Of a DNA stretch of 53,177 nt, positions 32,262-41,800 are shown piece after piece (position 1 is the first letter of the stretch; each line of letters starts with the position of its first letter). The translations under genes were made by a program, and so were the position numbers. The stretch comes from CAZIFG01 sp964539135 (GTDB lineage: Bacteria; Margulisbacteria; Marinamargulisbacteria; GCA-2716485; CAZIFG01), in the NCBI GenBank assembly GCA_964539135.1, contig CAZIFG010000013.1:1-53177 (forward strand). The letters are read 5' to 3'. The notes beneath the pieces were generated by a model. That model was not told where the DNA came from. It searched no databases and was given only the letters and a program-made list of their open reading frames with translations.

Positions 32262-32831
32262 TTAAAACTTTACTTGAGGTGTTGCCGATTCTTTTTCTTC
32301 GATTTCAAAATAAGTTTTTTTACTTAGACCCATCATGTTTGCAATGATGTTTTTGGGGAATAATTTAATGGCTTTATTGTACTCTCGAATGGCGTCATTG
32401 TAGCGTTGTCTTTCTACAGCAATTCTGTTTTCAGTTCCGGCTAGTTCGTCCATGAGTCTATTAAAGCTATCTACAGATTTAAGTTGCGGATAATTTTCTG
32501 CGACCATTAATAATCTGGACAGTGCCGATTCTATGCTTTTAGAGGCTGCTATTTTTTCTCCAGGTGTTTTTGCTCCGGCCATTTGGGCTCGTGCATCTGC
32601 AATTTTTCCAAAAACTTCTTTTTCTTGTTTGGTTACGCCTTGAATGGTATTTACAAGATTTGGAATTAAGTCGTAACGACGTTTGAGTTGATTTTCGACT
32701 TGTGCCCATGAGCCGTCTATATTTTCATTCATGGAAATAAATCTGTTTCGTGCTGAAAATCCCCAAAATCCGATGAGTGCGATGATTCCAATAATAATCC
32801 ATAGTTTGTTTTTACTTATAAACTCTTTCAT
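32262..32831 (-). CDS. lemA: LemA family protein
   Basis: 189 residues from ATG 32831, which has AAAGGAC upstream; the longer frame to 32954 overlaps the TPM gene and adds a non-conserved Ala/Glu tail. One N-terminal membrane helix (LWIIIGIIALIGFWGF) is followed by the helical LemA domain with RRYDLIPNLVNTIQG, NYPQLKS, ELAGTENRIAVERQRYNDAIREYN and the terminal LFPKNIIANMMG. Its cellular role is not settled. The usual partner, a TPM-domain protein, is directly upstream and separated by 13 nt, so they form a standard pair. Confidence 0.93.
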   Translation of the reverse strand: MKEFISKNKLWIIIGIIALIGFWGFSARNRFISMNENIDGSWAQVENQLKRRYDLIPNLVNTIQGVTKQEKEVFGKIADARAQMAGAKTPGEKIAASKSIESALSRLLMVAENYPQLKSVDSFNRLMDELAGTENRIAVERQRYNDAIREYNKAIKLFPKNIIANMMGLSKKTYFEIEEKESATPQVKF

Positions 32832-32844
32832 TTTTTGTCCTTTT

Positions 32845-33579
32845 TTACCAGCTTCGGCTTGATCCGCCGCCGCCTGATCCGCCACCACCAAATCCGCCAA
32901 ATCCGTCGTTTCCTCTGCTACCACCTCTGCCTGATAAGAGCATGAGGAGCACAAAAGTTCTAAACGTTGGGCTGATAATCATGCCTATGATAATGAGAAT
33001 TAGAAGAATAAGCAAGATCAGAACTTCGCCTGGGCTCATTTGTTTAACCTGTTGATTTTGTGGCATCGCATCGGGAGCTTGATCCAGTACTTTTGGATTG
33101 AGTGTGCCGATAATGGCCAGATGGCCGGATATAATACCTTGGGATAAATTGCCTGCTTTGAAATATGGCAGGACATATTGGTCTAGAATGGCACCTACTT
33201 TTCCGTCCGGAAGATCGCCCTCTAACCCATATCCGACTTCAATTCTCATTTTTTTGTCATTGATGGCAATGATAAATAAAACACCGTTGTCTTTTTCTTT
33301 TTGCCCAATACCCCAGGATTTAAAGGTTTTTTCTGCCGCGTTTTCTATGGTGTCTCCTTTTAGAGAAGGGACAATGAGGGTGGCCACTTGTGCGCCGCTG
33401 ACGGCTTCTAATTTTTTGGACATACTTGCCAGTTGATTTTTTTGATCTGCAGATAAAATATTGGCTTGATCTGTGATATATCCGGTATGGTTTGGAGGAG
33501 AGAACGCCTGTATGTTAGAAATTAGGGGGCTTAAGATTAAACAACAGGTCAAAATGATGTGGCGTAGTCTAAATTTCAT
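32845..33579 (-). CDS. TPM-domain (YgcG-type) membrane protein
   Basis: 244 residues. A signal peptide (to about residue 25) is followed by the TPM domain (GYITDQANILSADQKNQL, then the NDKKMRIEVGYGLEGDLPDG strand pair), a membrane helix at ~187-207 and a Gly/Ser-rich tail (GGFGGGGSGGGGSS) ending Arg-Ser-Trp. This is the classic layout of proteins encoded with LemA; some TPM proteins show phosphatase activity. A TATACT lies nine bases before the ATG, with AGGA in between. Confidence 0.92.
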   Translation of the reverse strand: MKFRLRHIILTCCLILSPLISNIQAFSPPNHTGYITDQANILSADQKNQLASMSKKLEAVSGAQVATLIVPSLKGDTIENAAEKTFKSWGIGQKEKDNGVLFIIAINDKKMRIEVGYGLEGDLPDGKVGAILDQYVLPYFKAGNLSQGIISGHLAIIGTLNPKVLDQAPDAMPQNQQVKQMSPGEVLILLILLILIIIGMIISPTFRTFVLLMLLSGRGGSRGNDGFGGFGGGGSGGGGSSRSW

Positions 33580-33668
33580 GGTCCTGTTAGTATACGTTAT
33601 TTTTCTTAAAATAAAAATGGACGGTCTATTTTTTGACCGTCTTCTTTTTATTTAGAGGCGTTTTAGCC

Positions 33669-34793
33669 TTACTGAAGATATAGTGTGGCGCCAAATTTTA
33701 TGAAGCTGTTAATGCCTAGCCTTCCTGGGAAATCGTAGGCCCCATTTGTGTATCCGGGACTTCCCGAAGGGGTTGTATAGGCTCTGGTGTCAGATACGGC
33801 TAATTTTTGATAGGCGGTGTAGGTATATCCTACAAAAATGTTAAAAAATTCGACAGGACTATATTTTAATGTGAGTCCCGTTAAGAGTGTTTGGGAGTCT
33901 GAATTGTCTAAAACCTCATACCTGTTAGTAACCTCATTTCTAATGGCGTCTTTTTCCGTTACGATGTATGTCAGTTGGGGTGTCAGCGAAATGGTTTTTG
34001 TTAGATTTAAATTGCTTAATGCGTCTAAGGTATAGGTATCCCCTCTATCGACGTAAAAATTGTTATCTAAGCTATATTCATAATCTACATCTGATTTTTC
34101 ATATGCGGCTGTCCATTCTATGAGGTGTTTTCCGATTTTCATATCATAAAACAAGGCATGTGTGATCAGTGTGGCGCTGGTTCCTGTTTTAAGCTCTTCA
34201 ATTCCATCTTTGTATCGTTTTTCTTTTTCATCGGTACCTGTATTCAGGATACCGCCTTTGTAGCTGACAGCAAAGGCAAGTGGTTTTGAAATTCTATATT
34301 TAAATCCGAGTGTGATGTCTCCTATGCCGTTGGCGCGCGCATAGTTGGGCGCTACAATGTTATTGTCAGGATCTAGCGCTTCGAGTTCTTTTGTTGCTGC
34401 AACGTATTCATCTGTATATTTTAAGGTTTTTTGAATTAAGGGTAGCGTGACGCCTATCGTTAATTTATTTGTAATGCCCACTCCAAAATCGATGTTATGT
34501 TCTTGAACGGTATAATAGTCGGCAATTTGAATGTTGCGAAAATTTGCCCAGTCTACGTAGTCTGTATATCCTGCGTATACGGGAATATGTTTGAGTTTAT
34601 AATCTGAGGGAGATACCCACTTTTTTGTGTTGCTATCGGGCTCTATAACACCTATTTTGTCGATGCTATATCGGGATAGTGTATTCTGAAAGCTGTAAAC
34701 TTTTTTGGGTAGTGTTTCGGCTGTTCCAAATAGATTGGATGCTAAAAATGTGGCGATGGTTAATGTGCTGAATATCGTTTTTAAGGTTTTCAT
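33669..34793 (-). CDS. Outer-membrane beta-barrel protein (phenol MetA-like)
   Basis: 374 residues. A signal peptide ends near LFGTAET (residue ~25). The mature protein is rich in alternating hydrophobic strands. It contains the pair FGVGITNKLTIGVTLP and GIGDITLGFKYR seen in the MetA-pathway phenol-degradation family of outer-membrane proteins, and ends with a terminal strand FIKFGATLYLQ, as porins do. It probably sits in the outer membrane as a channel for small hydrophobic or unknown solutes. The upstream hairpin at 34800-34855 holds its ribosome site. Its presence supports a diderm host. Confidence 0.78.
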   Translation of the reverse strand: MKTLKTIFSTLTIATFLASNLFGTAETLPKKVYSFQNTLSRYSIDKIGVIEPDSNTKKWVSPSDYKLKHIPVYAGYTDYVDWANFRNIQIADYYTVQEHNIDFGVGITNKLTIGVTLPLIQKTLKYTDEYVAATKELEALDPDNNIVAPNYARANGIGDITLGFKYRISKPLAFAVSYKGGILNTGTDEKEKRYKDGIEELKTGTSATLITHALFYDMKIGKHLIEWTAAYEKSDVDYEYSLDNNFYVDRGDTYTLDALSNLNLTKTISLTPQLTYIVTEKDAIRNEVTNRYEVLDNSDSQTLLTGLTLKYSPVEFFNIFVGYTYTAYQKLAVSDTRAYTTPSGSPGYTNGAYDFPGRLGINSFIKFGATLYLQ

Positions 34794-34799
34794 GGGATT

Positions 34800-34855
34800 C
34801 CCCCCTTTTTTGCTTCTATACCCATGTTAAGATCTTTTTAAACAAAAAAGGGGGG
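34800..34855 (-). promoter_or_regulatory. Long-stem hairpin enclosing the barrel gene's ribosome site
   Basis: A perfect 13-bp stem (34800-34812 with 34843-34855; six C, six T, one G against its complement) with a 30-nt loop. On the minus strand the 3' arm AAAAAAGGGGGG is the Shine-Dalgarno for ATG 34793. The loop contains TATAGA, a possible -10 whose transcript would lack the 5' arm. It may end the SpoIIE transcript or gate translation of read-through mRNA. Confidence 0.6.
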
Positions 34856-34863
34856 CTGTGTTT

Positions 34864-37014
34864 TTATTCGATTGCTTTCGCTAAAATAAAGGTGACATCA
34901 TCGAAGTAAATTTTTTGGGTATAGGCATCTAGATCGGCTAAAATAAGGGATTTGATTTCTTCTACAGGCTTGTCATGGTGCTGGACTAATAGTGCTTTCA
35001 ATCGTTTTTCGCCATATTGTTCTTCAGATTCTAAGCCGTTTTTGAAGGCTTCTGTGATCCCATCTGTAATAAGGAGTAAAATGTCATTTTTTTCTAAGGT
35101 GATGGTATCGAGTTCAAAAATATCCTTAGGGAGATCTTCGTCAAATCCCAGCCCAAAGGGGAAATGTTCTACTTTCTTCTCTTCAATGGTATTGGAGGCA
35201 CTTCTGTAAATATAGAAATTATCATGGCTACCACTGATTTCGAAGGTGCGGCTATCTGTAGATTTTAAGGTTAAAATGGTAATGGGGCGGCCGCCATCTA
35301 AAAGACGTTTAAAGTTTTTACATAGAATTTTATTGGCATTGTAATTGAGATCATTTGGGGCAATTTTGGGATTGGAATAAATAAGGGACGCCATAATGGA
35401 TTGAACCATGAACATGACGAGTCCTGAACCTACTCCATGACCTGCAACATCGCCCAAAACAATCCAGTTTTGGCCTTCAAAATTGTAGACGTCATAATAG
35501 TCGCCACCTACTTCGTCGGCAGGGTTCATGTGGCAGGATAGCTCTAGGCGGGGGAGTGTTGGGCTTTTGGGTAGAATTTCCAATTGAATGCGCTGAGCAA
35601 CATCCATTTCCGCTGAGACACGGGCTTCTTTGATGCGTTGGAGTATGGGAGGGAGTGTTGCTGAAATGGATGTGAATAGGTCGATATCATCATCATTAAA
35701 GGTATCCCCTGATAGCTTTTTGCACGCCATGATTAGGGCTATGATATCTCCATTTTGATTAAAACAAGGGATTAAAGCCTCGATTTTATTGTCCTTGAGT
35801 TCGGCTTTAATGCTTTCTGGGGCTTGTTTTGTGATTAAGATGCCTTGTTCTTTTTTAAGCACTTTTATAATTTCGTTGGAGCTTTCGATTCCGAGCTCAT
35901 TAAATGAAAGGGCGGGGATTGGTTCTGTTTCTTTTGAACTTGAGGGTGCGTATAACAAATGGCTAGAAATATCTCGTCGTTCTGTATAGCCTTCAGGGAA
36001 AAATACATAAATAGGGTAGATTTCAATATTGTTGAGAAAGTTATGATTTAGAATGTTAACGATTTCATCTAATTGTCCTGCATTTCCCAGTTCTGAAGAG
36101 AGTTGAATAAGGGCTTTTTTATAGTTATATTTTCCTTTTAAAAATAGTTTTTGGGTTGTTGTAATGAGGTGAAGTTTGATTTTTTCATGTGTTAATGTTG
36201 TCACTATTGTTAAAAGGAGTGACCATGCAAATATAAACCAGGAGGGGAGATTTTTTGTGAAATATAAGATGGTTTTGAGGGATAATCCCCATACTAAAGC
36301 ATACAGGATTAAGGTTGTTACATAAGCGGCTGTCTTGGATATAACAACAGAGATGTCCATGAGTTTTTGTTTTGTAATGGAATAGGCGATAATGCCTATA
36401 AATAGGGATAAAAATAAATTATCTAATCGCAGATTAATGCCCCATATTAGGGTGGGAAAATAGAAAAGAGTGGCTATTAAAATAGCGCTTGTTGCAAAGA
36501 AAAAATATCGAATTTGTGCCTTTTGTTGGGCTTGATGGGTTTTTTTATAGGTTTTGATGAGTAAATAGCAGCTATAAAATAATACACCTAATACATTGAT
36601 TAAAAATAGATAATATAAAGGGCCTATTTCTGTTATTAAGGTTGTGTTTTTTAGAGTTACGCTTTGAATAAAATGGCGAGATTTGATCATATCTGCGATA
36701 AAAATGAGTGCAGATGCCAATAAATAGCCGGTCCATTTTTTGTTTTTAGGATGTGCGTTTAAGTGGTAAACAAAGGTCATTAAAAAAAAGGGGGTGAATA
36801 CGGCGCCGATGTGGGCCATTTTAACCCAAAATAGAGGAGAGCATAGGTGTATAAGCGATGTTAGTTGGACATAGTCGCCAAAAATCCAAAGCGATAAACT
36901 TAAAACAAAGCCGCTAAAGGCTCTGTTTAAAGGCGTATGCTTATTTTTAAGTAATACTAAGGTGACGATTATAAGGTTGAAACAGGTCGCGAAAAGAGAG
37001 GTGATTAGTAACAT
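34864..37014 (-). CDS. 7TM-GAF-SpoIIE (PP2C) signalling phosphatase
   Basis: 716 residues. Residues ~1-220 form a seven-helix N-terminal sensor like the histidine-kinase 7TM domain, followed by two more helices to ~275. Residues ~310-460 look like a GAF domain (LNHNFLNNIEIYPIYVFFPE, ending ISATLPPILQRIKEA). A SpoIIE-type PP2C domain fills ~475-716, with the metal-binding acids in EVGGDYYD, LGDVAGHGVGSG, ITDGITEAF and FDDVTFILAK. It would sense a membrane or small-molecule signal and dephosphorylate a STAS protein. AGGA stands seven bases before ATG. It starts nine bases after the oxoamine synthase stop, so the two are co-expressed. Confidence 0.88.
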   Translation of the reverse strand: MLLITSLFATCFNLIIVTLVLLKNKHTPLNRAFSGFVLSLSLWIFGDYVQLTSLIHLCSPLFWVKMAHIGAVFTPFFLMTFVYHLNAHPKNKKWTGYLLASALIFIADMIKSRHFIQSVTLKNTTLITEIGPLYYLFLINVLGVLFYSCYLLIKTYKKTHQAQQKAQIRYFFFATSAILIATLFYFPTLIWGINLRLDNLFLSLFIGIIAYSITKQKLMDISVVISKTAAYVTTLILYALVWGLSLKTILYFTKNLPSWFIFAWSLLLTIVTTLTHEKIKLHLITTTQKLFLKGKYNYKKALIQLSSELGNAGQLDEIVNILNHNFLNNIEIYPIYVFFPEGYTERRDISSHLLYAPSSSKETEPIPALSFNELGIESSNEIIKVLKKEQGILITKQAPESIKAELKDNKIEALIPCFNQNGDIIALIMACKKLSGDTFNDDDIDLFTSISATLPPILQRIKEARVSAEMDVAQRIQLEILPKSPTLPRLELSCHMNPADEVGGDYYDVYNFEGQNWIVLGDVAGHGVGSGLVMFMVQSIMASLIYSNPKIAPNDLNYNANKILCKNFKRLLDGGRPITILTLKSTDSRTFEISGSHDNFYIYRSASNTIEEKKVEHFPFGLGFDEDLPKDIFELDTITLEKNDILLLITDGITEAFKNGLESEEQYGEKRLKALLVQHHDKPVEEIKSLILADLDAYTQKIYFDDVTFILAKAIE

Positions 37015-37023
37015 ATAAATATC

Positions 37024-38571
37024 CTATTTAATGAGTTCATATTTTTGACCTAGACTTTTAAATGCACTGAGTAGTGTGTTGATTTGTGTTTCTGTGTGTT
37101 CGGCGGATACGCTAATCCTTAAACGAGATTCTTTCATGGGGACAGCTGGAAAAATGACGATGTTGACAAGTATTTCTTGTTTTTTTAATTCATGTTGAAA
37201 GGCAATGAGTTTGGCTTCATCCGGAATAATGACGGGTATGATGTGGGTTTCGCTGAGTCCAATGTTAAAGCCTAAGTTTTCTAAGGCGCTACGGATTTTT
37301 GATGAATTTTCTTGTAATCTCTTAACAAGAGATGGGGTTTTTTCAAGGATTTCAATGGCTTTAAGTGTGCCTGCCATGGTATTCGCAGGTAAACTTGTTG
37401 AAAATAAGTAAGGGTTTGAGGTGTATTTCATGAGCTCTATAATATGCCTGCTCCCTGCAATGTAGCCTCCTTCTGCGCCGAAGGCTTTACCCAATGTTCC
37501 AATTTTAAAGTCAATATCTTCTGCATTCAGATTAAAATATTCGCTGACCCCACGGCCTGTATTCCCAATGGTGCCGCTCGAATGGGCTTCGTCTACGGCG
37601 AGATGTGCATTGAATTTTTTTGAGAGTTGGACGATTTCTTTCATAGGACTGATATCCCCGTCCATACTATAAACGCCTTCTACAATGATGAGTTTATATT
37701 TACTGTCTTTGTTTTCTTTAAGAGCGCTTTCTAAATCAGCGATGTTATTGTGTTTAAATCGTATCGCAGGGGCTTTGGATAGCTTGATGCCTTCAATAAT
37801 AGAGGTATGGCAGAGACTATCAAAAAAAATAAGGGTTTCTTTTCTTAAAATGGAGAAGAGTGCTAAGTTTGTCATAAATCCGGAACTGAAGACGATGGCG
37901 TCTTCAGTGTGTTTAAATTCAGCAATCTTTTTTTCGAGAGCAGTATGTACAGAGGTTGTTCCTGATAAAATTCGAGATCCTCCGGATCCATGTCCATATT
38001 GATCCAGACAATCTTTGCAGGCTTTTATGATGTCTGGGTGTTTGGATAATCCTAAATAATCATTAGAGGTAAATAGGGCGTATTTTTTTTCTTTTAGTTG
38101 GACATCCATAGGGGTAGGTAAAGGATCGTATGTTTGATTAAAGCTATCAAATCTAAAGGCTTTATTGAATACTTTGCTGTTTTTTGAAAAAAAGAGGTCT
38201 AAAAAAGATCTGTTTTTTAGCCAATTTTTTGACATGCTTCGGTCTATTGTTAACCAGTTTTTCGTTTCTATATCCAGCATTTTGATGGATTTTAAGATGA
38301 GCTCTCCCTCTATGAGGGTTTCTATTATTTCGCCATTCTTTAATAGTATTTTTAAGGCGTTTTCTACTTCGGGATAACTGATGGGCGCTGTTTTTTGGGT
38401 GCTTATGTGATCACATAGCTCTGCTTTTGTTAAGTGATGCTCTCTTACTATTTCTTCTATTTTGTTGTTTATGTCACTTGAAATTGTAAATGAGAGGGTT
38501 TCAGCTTTTAAGGGGGTGGGCTCAGATTTGTTTGTTGTTATCGATTTTTGTTCTTCGTCGATTTGGCCCAT
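37024..38571 (-). CDS. PLP-dependent alpha-oxoamine synthase with N-terminal extension
   Basis: 515 residues. The catalytic part (from ~165) belongs to the AONS/KBL/serine palmitoyltransferase/CqsA group that condenses an amino acid with an acyl thioester. It has SNDYLGLSKHP, YGHGSGGSRILSGT, the His-containing SLCHTSIIEG, VDEAHSSG (326-333) and the PLP lysine Lys362 in GTLGKAFGAEGGY. The first 160 residues are an extra region with a winged-helix feel (HHLTKAELCDHI, NALKILLKNGEI), not found in biotin-pathway enzymes. The product is unknown; options are a sphingoid base, an alpha-hydroxyketone-type signal or a biotin precursor. Neighbouring phosphatase and regulators favour signalling or lipid roles over biotin. 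Confidence 0.85.
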   Translation of the reverse strand: MGQIDEEQKSITTNKSEPTPLKAETLSFTISSDINNKIEEIVREHHLTKAELCDHISTQKTAPISYPEVENALKILLKNGEIIETLIEGELILKSIKMLDIETKNWLTIDRSMSKNWLKNRSFLDLFFSKNSKVFNKAFRFDSFNQTYDPLPTPMDVQLKEKKYALFTSNDYLGLSKHPDIIKACKDCLDQYGHGSGGSRILSGTTSVHTALEKKIAEFKHTEDAIVFSSGFMTNLALFSILRKETLIFFDSLCHTSIIEGIKLSKAPAIRFKHNNIADLESALKENKDSKYKLIIVEGVYSMDGDISPMKEIVQLSKKFNAHLAVDEAHSSGTIGNTGRGVSEYFNLNAEDIDFKIGTLGKAFGAEGGYIAGSRHIIELMKYTSNPYLFSTSLPANTMAGTLKAIEILEKTPSLVKRLQENSSKIRSALENLGFNIGLSETHIIPVIIPDEAKLIAFQHELKKQEILVNIVIFPAVPMKESRLRISVSAEHTETQINTLLSAFKSLGQKYELIK

Positions 38572-38866
38572 TTAGCTTTGCCCCTTTTACTATAAATTGT
38601 ATCTCCATTTATGGTGCTTGTTGCGATGTCTTTCTATAAAAGAAAATTTTACGTGGAGATCTTTTTCTAGGATATCAGATAAAAAAATGAAATCAAGAAT
38701 TCATTTTAGATCTTTTTTAGATCTATTAATACCTTCTTTCTATCACTTAAAACTATTGACAGAATTCTATTACTTATAATACTATTTAAAAAATAGTAAA
38801 TTTTCAGCCATTTTTTAAATTTCAAATATTTACGCTCATAATATATTTAAATTATTAGGGGGTGCG
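38572..38866. promoter_or_regulatory. AT-rich divergent control region before the haemagglutinin gene
   Basis: Contains TTGACA at 38756-38761 and TATAAT at 38775-38780, both perfect but only 13 nt apart; AATACT at 38778 would give a 16-nt spacer. Facing the other way, TATAGT followed by AAGGGG serves the oxoamine synthase. The near-repeat AGATCT-(5)-AGATCT lies around 38708-38724. No gene is seen. Confidence 0.5.
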
Positions 38867-41800
38867 TTGAAAATTTACTATCATTTTAATTCTAAAAAAG
38901 GTGGGTTATTTATGGTTTTTGAAATGGTATTGATTCAGTCTTTGCGATTGGGTGTTAGATTTCGCCATTCTATTTTGTGGTTTACTATTTTATCTATTCT
39001 TTTTCCGTCGCCTTACTTGGCGGCTGAAATTGAAGAAGACACCCATTCCTTAAATCATTCTACGCCTGGTCAAAGTGAGAGAGGTATTCCTGTTGTGAAT
39101 ATTGCGGCACCTAGTGATTCAGGGGTGTCAAAAAATGATTTTAAGTCCTTTAATGTGGATGCTTCTGGGCTTATTATTAACAATTCGCTTGAAAAGGACC
39201 TTTCAGTTTTAGGGGGTGTTGTGAATGCTAATTCTAATTTAAAGGGTAAAGAAGCGGATCTGATTTTGTTTGGGGTTACGGGTTCCGATGTGAGTCGTGT
39301 TTTAGGACAGATGGAGCTTTTTGGGGGCAAGGCAGATTTTGTACTTTCGAACCCAAATGGCTTATATCTTAATGGGGCTTCTTTTATTAATATGCCGTCA
39401 GTGACTCTGACTACAGGGGAAGCTCAATTTTCTTCTTTAGGAAAGCTTTCCGGGTATGCGGTTTCTCGTGGGGATGTTTTTGTGGATTACTTGGGACTCG
39501 ATGCGAGGCAATCGACTTATTTTGATATTATTGCGCGTGCCACACATTTGAATGGATTGATTCAGGGAGGCGTGGAGACATCCATTTATTTTGGAAAACA
39601 GCTTTTTGATTTGACTCACAAAACAAGTACGCCTCTTTCAGACCCCCCTTTGGTGGTATCTCAGCCTGATTTTGGTTTGGATGCATCGGCTTTGGGATCT
39701 ATCATTTCAGGTCAAATTCGTTTGGTGGGGACTGAAAAGGGATTGGGGGTAAATCTTTTAGGGGTTTTGATGTCGGATCAAGGGGATATTACGCTTACTG
39801 CTGAAGGCGATATTGTTTATCGTGATTCGTATTCTGCTCGGGATTTAAACGTAGAATCGGCTCAGAAATTGACTCATCAGGGGGAGACTGTGGCGGGGCG
39901 ATCTCTTGTGTTATCGAGTGGTGCGGATCTTTCTTTATCTGGAGGTTTTTTGTTTGCTTCTGATGATTTAACGATACACTCTAAAAAGGATATGACGTTT
40001 TTACCTGGGGATTCGGAGACTTTAAAGATAAAAAGCAGTGCTATTGATTTGTTTTCTGGAGGCACTCTTTATATGAATCGAACACATGTTTTTTCGGGGA
40101 TGGGAGGGATTCATGTTCAGTCGGATGGCCCTTTGAACCTTTTAGATAAAACAGCTCTTTTTTCAGAAAAAGAGATGGATTTGAAAAGTTTGGGAGATCT
40201 TAGTTTGGCGGGAACGATTGAATCTGAAAAAATTGATATTTTTGGCAAATCGATTGCACAGTCAGGTGTTTTATCTACGGATCACCTTCGTGTTTTTTCA
40301 GGTGATATTTTTTTAAATAGAGGGGCAGTTCAATCCATTTTGGATGCCAAGATAGATGCTCATCGCATTGAAAATTTGGGGGGTGTTTTGGATTTAGGGG
40401 GCACTGTTGAGGTGAATGCGCCGGGAGGGGTTTCTAATGTTGGGGGGACGCTTTTGCTTCATCAGTTGACTTATGATGGGGTTCTGGATAACCGAAAGGG
40501 GAAGTTGGTGCTTTCGGATTCTCAGGCGTCTCATTTTGCTTCTATTTTGAATGAGGAGGGGCAGGTTTGGGGCTTAAATTCTTTTAAAGCCTCTTTTTTA
40601 AAAGGGGTTAATAATCAGGGGGGTATCCTGGTGGCATTGGGGGATTTGTCGCTTTCCCTTTCGTCAGATTATGAACATCAAGGGACACTTCAGGTTCAAG
40701 GCAATTTGGATATTCAGGCGAATACTATTGTTAATAAGGGGGCTTTATTGTCTACGGGGTATAGCCATTTTTTGTCTTTAGGAAATTTTGATAATTATGG
40801 GTCTATTCGATCGGATGGGGACCTTTTGATTCACAGTAATACGGGGAAAGTGTCTCATTATGGCAGTATTTTTTCAGGGGGCGATTTTTCTCTTTTTTCA
40901 GGCCAGTCTATGGTTTTATCGGAGGGCTCTACTCTAACCGGATTAAAGTTAGGGCAATTGAGAACCCCTTCGTTTTTTTATAATTCGGGTAAAATTCAGT
41001 CTGGTGATAATTTGAATCTTTTTGTGGGGCATTTTTCCAATGTTAATGGCTTTATTGGAACTTTGGGCCGTTTAACCTATGATGGAGGCTCTGATTTGAA
41101 TAATGCTCATGGTCAACTTTCCATGAATCAATTGTTTCTTTCAAATAAAAATTTATTGAATACTGAGGGGAAACTCCATCTTTTTTCAACCGATTCTAGA
41201 GAGGGGCATCTTTCTTTATTGAATGCGACATTTGTAAACTCATCGGGACTTTTTTTAACAGAGGGCGTTGTTGGCGTGGACGCTTATCGCATTCAAAACC
41301 ATAAGGGGGGGATTTTGTCTCAAGGTGCGTTGACACTGCGTTCTCCTGGTATTGATAATACAGAAGGGCGTTTGATTTCTTCGGATTTTTTAACAGTATT
41401 GCTTCTGGAAACAAGGCCTGTTTCACGACCTTTGGTTGGTAGTGGGGCTAATATTCAGACTGGGAGTTTACCGCCTGGGTTATTTATTAACGTGGTTCAA
41501 GTGGGTCCAGATATTGAGGCAGAGCCGTTGTTGCCGCCTATGAATGCTTCTTTTTTGGATAATCGCTTGGGGCTTATTCAATCCGGGACTTATTTGGATT
41601 TGAATTTGACTCAGGGGCGTTTTAATAATTCTCAGGGACAGGTTTTGTCTCAACACTCTTCTGGTATTTTGAATGTTTCGGTGGGTAGTTCTTTTTTAAA
41701 TACAGAGGGAAAAATTTATGCGACAGGCGGTTTGAAGTTTAATTCAAAGGAAAATGTTGTTTTTGAAGGTCTTTTAGAGGCAGGTAATGAATTTTATGTT

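Noticed and set aside
32832..32954. Longer start for lemA
   Set aside because: It would overlap the TPM gene by over 100 bases with a low-complexity tail; a Shine-Dalgarno precedes ATG 32831.
33098..33436. 112-codon frame antisense to the TPM gene
   Set aside because: Antisense shadow; the TPM frame has a signal peptide and family motifs.
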